A stretch of DNA of 31,388 nt from Nemertoderma westbladi (lineage: Eukaryota; Xenacoelomorpha; Nemertodermatida; Nemertodermatidae): positions 1 to 31,388 of the forward strand of contig JAUCBJ010006833.1 of the NCBI GenBank assembly GCA_032718475.1, given 5' to 3'. Made by a program: the position numbers and the translations under genes. Within the stretch, counting starts at the first letter, position 1. Every line of letters starts with the position of its first letter. The notes beneath the pieces are model-generated. The model did not search any database. It had not been told where the DNA came from and saw only the letters and a program-made list of their open reading frames with translations. This document shows positions 27,103-31,388 of this stretch, piece after piece.

Positions 27103-28376
27103 TGAACAAAATAATTTAAATAATATTGGTGAACAAAATAATTTAAATAATAATTGTGAACAAAATAATTGAAATTATAATTTAACAAAATAATGACGGA
27201 GAAAGTAGTGATGGTATAATTAATACAGCAGTGAGACAAGTGATTCGCCTAGTGGAGGCCTACAAGGCCGCGTGGAGATGCAGTGGGAGATGCAGGCGAA
27301 TGAACCCAGGGGAGATAGAAGCAATGTGTCGACTGGAAGAGAGTGTGGGGAGAGAGGGGGAGGTGGTGTAACCAGAAGTGATGGGTGGGGGGGGGGGGGG
27401 GGGCGATAAATTCCCCACAGATGTTGGTGGGGAATGCGCATGGTGAGTTAAGTGAACTGGGGCTCCCAGCAACAGAGGAGAATAGCGAATATCTATGAGG
27501 CCATCCAACCGGGTAGGGGATGAGGCTCTCACGCCATAAACGGCCAAACTAAGGAACGTCGAACCCATTCCGAAGACAGAAGGAGAACAGTAGGGTTCAT
27601 CCAGGAGATTGAAACCAGATCTCATGAACATAGATATAACGCCAGGAGTGAACGACGCAATGGGGCGAGAGGGATAAGCGAGAAAACGTTGCTACGGGCA
27701 ACCAGAGGTGTCGAGATAGGACGGACAGTGAACTGTCAATAGTTGAAGTGGAGGGAGAGAACCAGTGGGGCCGTACTTCGGGAGATTGCTGTTGCCCCGA
27801 AGGAACACAGCCTGGCGATGTATATTACACACCGGGAGAGGGGTATAGAATATACCGAGAGGAAGAAGATAAGATAAGAAGAAGGGATCGAAGGGAAACT
27901 TCCCGCCGGAACGTAACTGCCGATTGACGATATGGTAGTCGCGGGGAGGAGTTCTCGGAATATTTGAGAAGATTAAACTTCGGTCCGGAGGACCACATTC
28001 AGACTGCAGGACATACTGTAGGCCTTACTGAACATATTATAGGCCACGCTGGGGGAGATAGTGTAGCAGATGGGTAACGCAAATGCCGGGATTAAGATCC
28101 AGAAGTCGCGGCTTACATGTGAGTAGGCAAGAACCTAATAGGCCTATATGGTACCTGCACCCCAGTATGACTATAACAGGGAAGGATATAATATACGTAT
28201 GGGAAGGGGGGGGGGGGGTGTATTGCAGATCCGTGTATAGGTCCCAATATATAATGACATCAACCCCAGTGCAGAATATAACACTGGTGGGGGGTGGGGG
28301 CAGGGTAATGCACTGTATCCGCAATACACTCAACCAAGTAAAATAAAAATTACAACCCCCTCAGATCTGAATAAAT
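27103..28376 (+). pseudogene. BEL copy B, degraded C-terminal part of the first coding region
   Basis: Several phases give pieces matching minus-strand 18420-17711: an Asn/ATAAT-rich run (27100-27190), an Arg/Glu stretch, ENQWGRTSGDCCCPEGTQPG-like sequence near 27760-27815, then YTERKKIR and SRGEEFSEYLRRLNFGPED near 27930-27990. A last frame ends NITLVGGGGRVMH and NTLNQVK with TAA at 28344-28346, parallel to the proposed end in the minus-strand copy. Poly-G tracts occur at 27387-27403 (17 G) and 28206-28218 (13 G). Stops and shifts are numerous. Confidence 0.65.
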
Positions 28377-28638
28377 CATGTGACACCGAGATATGATATA
28401 TCCCCAATGATATATCCCACTCAAGAAAAGTCGACGAACCTGGGAGGCAAAGCATCGTCAGTAGGCCTATGTAAGGAGCCTACATCCATACCATCGAATG
28501 CGTTGGAAATTCAGGGGATGGGAATGGCAACACTCATCGACGCGCTAAAAACTAGAATAGAGTTACCACCAGTGGTGCCTTTTAAGTTTGATGGTAGTAA
28601 ACCGGAAGAATATCTGCAGTTCCGGAGGATGTATAGTA
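28377..28638 (+). pseudogene. BEL copy B, gag (DUF1759) first part
   Basis: The frame 28380-28643 contains a 60-residue lead and then VPFKFDGSKPEEYLQFRRMYS, matching the minus-strand gag FKFDGSRPEEYLQFRRMYS. It is cut after MYS by an antisense LINE. The rest of the same domain resumes at 30108. The upstream 60 residues have no equivalent in the minus-strand copy's reading and may be leader. Confidence 0.88.
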
Positions 28639-28871
28639 TATAGTGGCCCATATGGATAGTATATATATATATATATTATTTCGCTCGACCAATGGTTAAA
28701 ATTGCACAATATGCACAAATTAAAAATTACAAGTAGTATGAGGGAGAAGATCAACTAGGCTACAAACAGCACTTACAGGAGGCTCGAAAATATTGTACGC
28801 GAGGCGTTCAACACATAAATAAGGTTTTCCAAATTAAAATGTATATTAAATAAAAACGTACCTAAAAGAAA

Positions 28872-29345
28872 TTACATAAATCTGTTAAAGTTGCACCATT
28901 TTAATAGGTCAAATTCACGTAGTTTATTTGTAAAAGTTGCTAAGGTATGGGCCTCAACAATATTTACAGGTAATGAATTCCATATGGGCACCACACGGTT
29001 TGAAAAAGAATACTTTGTTATTTGAAGTCTAGAGTAGTTTGTAAACAGTTTATGGCTGTGACCTCTAAGTCCAGAGCGTGGAGCAATTTTAAAGAAACAG
29101 TCAAAATCAAGATCGACCAACTGTCTTTCAATTGAATATACCATCTTCAGATCAAAGATTAATCGTCGGACTTCTAGAGGTTGCAGCTTGAGGTACTCTG
29201 AACGTTGCAAATAACTAGTATTGTGATTACCTAGATGACATCGGGCAAAAAGTGAAGTACCTTTGCACCCGTTCAATGAGGTCAATGCTACTTTTCTGGA
29301 ACGGAGACCAGATCGGCGTACAATATTCCAGCAAAGGTCTGACAT
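28872..29345 (-). pseudogene. CR1-like LINE RT, C-terminal region
   Basis: The frame carries GCKGTSLFARCHLGNHNTSYL then RSEYLKLQPLEVRRLIFDLK and a C-terminal NYSRLQITKYSFSNRVVPIW NSLPVNIVEA, the 'R..LFL.SLE.RR...DL' and 'FS.RVV..WN.LP..VV.A' blocks of CR1/L2-type LINEs. It ends at a TAA near the element's 3' end. It overlaps the preceding RT frame by about 120 bp in another phase, showing a frameshift near 29240-29340 (ERVQR then FTFCPMSSR against the true continuation). Confidence 0.85.
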
Positions 29346-30100
29346 ACGATTTGTATGCAGTTAACAGAGCTTTCTGGTTGGATGTATAAAAACAACGAAA
29401 AATCATATTAATTATTTTAAAAGATTTCACGGCTTGTTCTCGGCAATATTTATCGAACTTGAGATCCGAACAAACGGTAATCCCAAGGTCTCTGCAATTA
29501 GTTTCAGATAAAAGTAAATTACCATTTAAAAAATAACTAGTTTTACTCTTATTTGCACCAATATATATTACTGTACATTTATGGGCAGCAACCTTTAATT
29601 GCCACTCACTAGCCCACCACTCAAGAGACTCAAGAGCCGTCACTAGTAAGTGGCTATCAACGGTTGGTGCATACAATTTAACATCGTCGGCAAAGAGTTT
29701 ACTTTTGCAAGTTCCTAGTACCTCCGGTAAATCATTGATAAAAAGTACATATAATATAGGTCCTAACACGCTCCCCTGGATAGTTCCAGAACGGACTGAG
29801 CACACATCTGAAAAATAATTACCAACAAGTACTCGTTGGGTTCTGTTCGATAAAAAAAGCCGTTAGCCAAGCTAAAAGATCACCAGTGATACCATAACTA
29901 GATAATTTACAAATAAGCTTAAAATGCACCACAGAATCAAAAACGCCTTGGCAAAATCTATGTAAATTATATCAATATTGTTCCGTTTATCTACTAAATT
30001 GTACCATTGTGTTACACATTCCAACAACATGAGTACAGGTTGACCTACGTTTTAAAAATCCGTGTTGTGCCCCTGTAATTATTTTGTTAGTTAGTAAGTA
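29227..30100 (-). pseudogene. CR1-like LINE RT, catalytic region
   Basis: From 29830 down the frame reads GNYFSDVCSVRSGTIQGSVLG then LYVLFINDLPEVL, the catalytic LFADDVKLYA, then SLEWWASEWQLKVAAHKC, LGITVCSDLKFDKYC and YKSYVRPLLEYCTPIWSP followed by ERVQR. These are RT motifs 4 to 7 and thumb of CR1-like elements. Upstream, in shifted phases, QHGFLKRRSTCTH and VFDSVVHFKLICKLSSYGI cover the fingers and first catalytic Asp; an internal TAG and frameshifts near 29950 disrupt them. The GTG at 29805 is not a start. It is non-functional. Confidence 0.88.
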
Positions 30101-30107
30101 CACGGTA

Positions 30108-30279
30108 AGTAATGAAATACTTTCGAAAAATCTGACACAAGCGGAGTGCCTTTAAGTATTTACAAGTTTATACAGGGGGGCCAGCTTTATGATATTGTAA
30201 GTCAATACAAAGGAATCGAAGGAGGTTTTACAGCAGCGTGGAGAGCCCTGGATAGGGAATTTGGCCATCCGGCGAAGAT
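30108..30279 (+). pseudogene. BEL copy B, gag (DUF1759) second part
   Basis: The codons run from NEILSKNLTQAEC through KYLQVYTGG and YDIVSQYKGIEGGFTAAWRA to LDREFGHPAKI. Two single-base changes of length (near 30150 and 30190) shift the frame. The match to minus-strand gag ends at PAKI (30279), where unrelated sequence starts, so the rest of gag and all of pol are missing from this copy. Confidence 0.9.
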
Positions 30280-31388
30280 CGCGGCGGTAGCGCTACATGG
30301 ACATAATTTTTATATTCCCTTGTTAGAGCAACTTCTCAATGTCAGAAACGACCATAACTTTGTATGAAGGTCAATGGAAGATTTGTAAATATGAATAAAA
30401 ATAAAAAATTCAAATTTTTCACAAATTTGGAAATATTGACAAATTTTTGGATAAAAATCCAAAAACCTTCAGCAGATTCAATCTTTAGTATTTTTCTTTC
30501 TAATTTTTCAAATCTCATCAAAAATGTCTGTGCTCTTTCGATATCTTGAAGCAAAATTTCGAAAATTAATTAACAATTGTCATTTTGGTGCTGTATTTTG
30601 TTTTGTTTATTGTTTAATTTTGACTAATTAAAAATAATCAATATTTTATTCAATTTTGGCCATTTATTTCCATATTGGAATAAAACAATCAGAATTCGAG
30701 ATCGTGATATCTGAAGAGAGCACATCAGAGAACCCCTTTGAGAAAAATTTTTGAAAATTTATTGAAAATTGAATTGTCTGAAGCTTTTTTTAGGCCAAAA
30801 AATACCATTTCGAGATAATTGCCTTTAAAATTTGAACCTACCCGCGCAAAAAATGTCTGTTAATATGTGAGAAAGTATGTAAGAAAAGCATAAAACCATG
30901 CTAAGAATTTTGCTGTGGGGGTTTTCCTGGTCGCTGATTTCATTTCTGAGGTCAGTTTTCAATTTTAAGTAAATCCAGTTTGTCTGTATGTCTGTCTGTC
31001 GGTTTTTCTGACCATCCGACTTATCTGTCTATCAAATATTAGAAAAAGGCACAGCATTGAGCTAAAAGCTTAGCTATAGGGGTTTACCTGGTCGCAGAAT
31101 TCATTTCGAGTGTCAATGAGATGACAGTTGATGACTTTCAAATTGTCTGTTTTGCTGTCAGACTGTCGGTTATATTTTGACAGACAGACTGACAGGCATA
31201 TAGACAGAACCGACGAGGCCAAATTTGATTAAGCGCTAGTGATAGCGCCGATATGCGATAGCGGTACCCTGCAGCTGCATAGCCTTGTCTGCCTGTTACT
31301 GCAGTACTGTGTTACCACTACCAGTTGAGTTTACTTATACAGTTATACTGATATACATTACAGCATTATACTGTTATAGGCCTACAGT
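30280..31388. other. AT-rich spacer with degenerate repeats and TCTG/CAGA tracts
   Basis: No gene is supported. Two diverged copies of a segment 'GGGGTTTTCCTGGTCGCTGA' (about 30901-30955 and 31063-31116) are each followed by TGTCTGTCTGTCGG-type tracts, with an inverted CAGACAGACTGACAG at 31180. A short stem GCGCTA-gtga-TAGCGC lies at 31233-31248. The window ends in TATAGGCCTACAGT. The 30342-30554 and 30364-30549 frames are low-complexity opposites of each other. Confidence 0.55.

Larger units (their letters stand above)
28639..30110 (-). mobile_element. CR1-like LINE, 5'-truncated, inserted in BEL gag
   Basis: The insert splits gag between codons MYS and NEILSKNL; AGTA occurs at both edges (28635-28638 and 30108-30111), a possible 4-bp target duplication. 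The LINE lies antisense. Its left, 3' end has a (TA)n run at 28660-28678. The right end is the 5' truncation, within the RT fingers. The length is about 1.47 kb. Confidence 0.85.

Noticed and set aside
30342-30554. Opposed 70- and 61-codon frames
   Set aside because: They are AT-rich, Lys/Phe-biased mirror readings of each other and have no support as genes.

Overview
The window reads as repeat-rich nuclear DNA of an animal, most likely a marine invertebrate; the phylum cannot be settled from sequence alone. The reasons are: BEL/Pao-type LTR retrotransposons, several LINE families, a Penelope-like GIY-YIG fragment, an SLC18B1-like transporter, AT-rich spacers without operon structure, and no tRNA, rRNA or bacterial-type gene organisation. 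Stops at the ends of recognisable domains include TAA, TAG and TGA, as in the standard code.

Layout. 1-2189 (minus): a broken reverse-transcriptase gene with an N-terminal zinc finger and a Pro/Thr-rich repeat running off the left edge. 2262-2431: an 85-bp tandem duplication. 3202-4488 (minus): the only convincing host-type gene, an intronless SLC18B1-like MFS transporter. 4712-5368: a nested inverted-repeat element. 5400-12250: AT-rich spacer holding fossils, namely an antisense LINE endonuclease (7280-7873), a LINE-like 3' end (to about 8510), a perfect 30-bp hairpin (9071-9139), a Penelope-like element remnant (9610-10451) split by a tiny LINE-tail insertion, and an antisense LINE RT fragment (11931-12220). 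12260-12440: a 41-bp minisatellite.

12621-20693 (minus) is a nearly full-length BEL/Pao element: LTR, a long unusual first coding region (conserved unknown domain, charged coiled coil, Asn-rich tract), a DUF1759-type gag, zinc knuckle, protease, RT, RNase H, integrase and a DUF5641-like tail. It is inactivated by a few stops, frameshifts and loss of the YVDD motif. Immediately beside its LTR lies a 1.1-kb foldback element (20694-21786) with long terminal inverted repeats that contain arrays of 49-bp units.

22020-30279 (plus) holds two related BEL copies. Copy A (LTR at 22020, gag fragment to 25217) is split by a LINE RT gene (22690-24176) and interrupted by copy B (LTR from 25218, gag to 30279). 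Copy B is itself split by an antisense CR1-like LINE (28639-30110). The last kilobase is AT-rich and unassigned.

The most novel content is the first coding region of the BEL family. It has three copies in the window, one block shows many synonymous but no amino-acid changes, and poly-G tracts sit where its reading frame changes. The foldback element with CACGTG-bearing repeat arrays and the X-box-like motifs in the palindromic element are the next most interesting.
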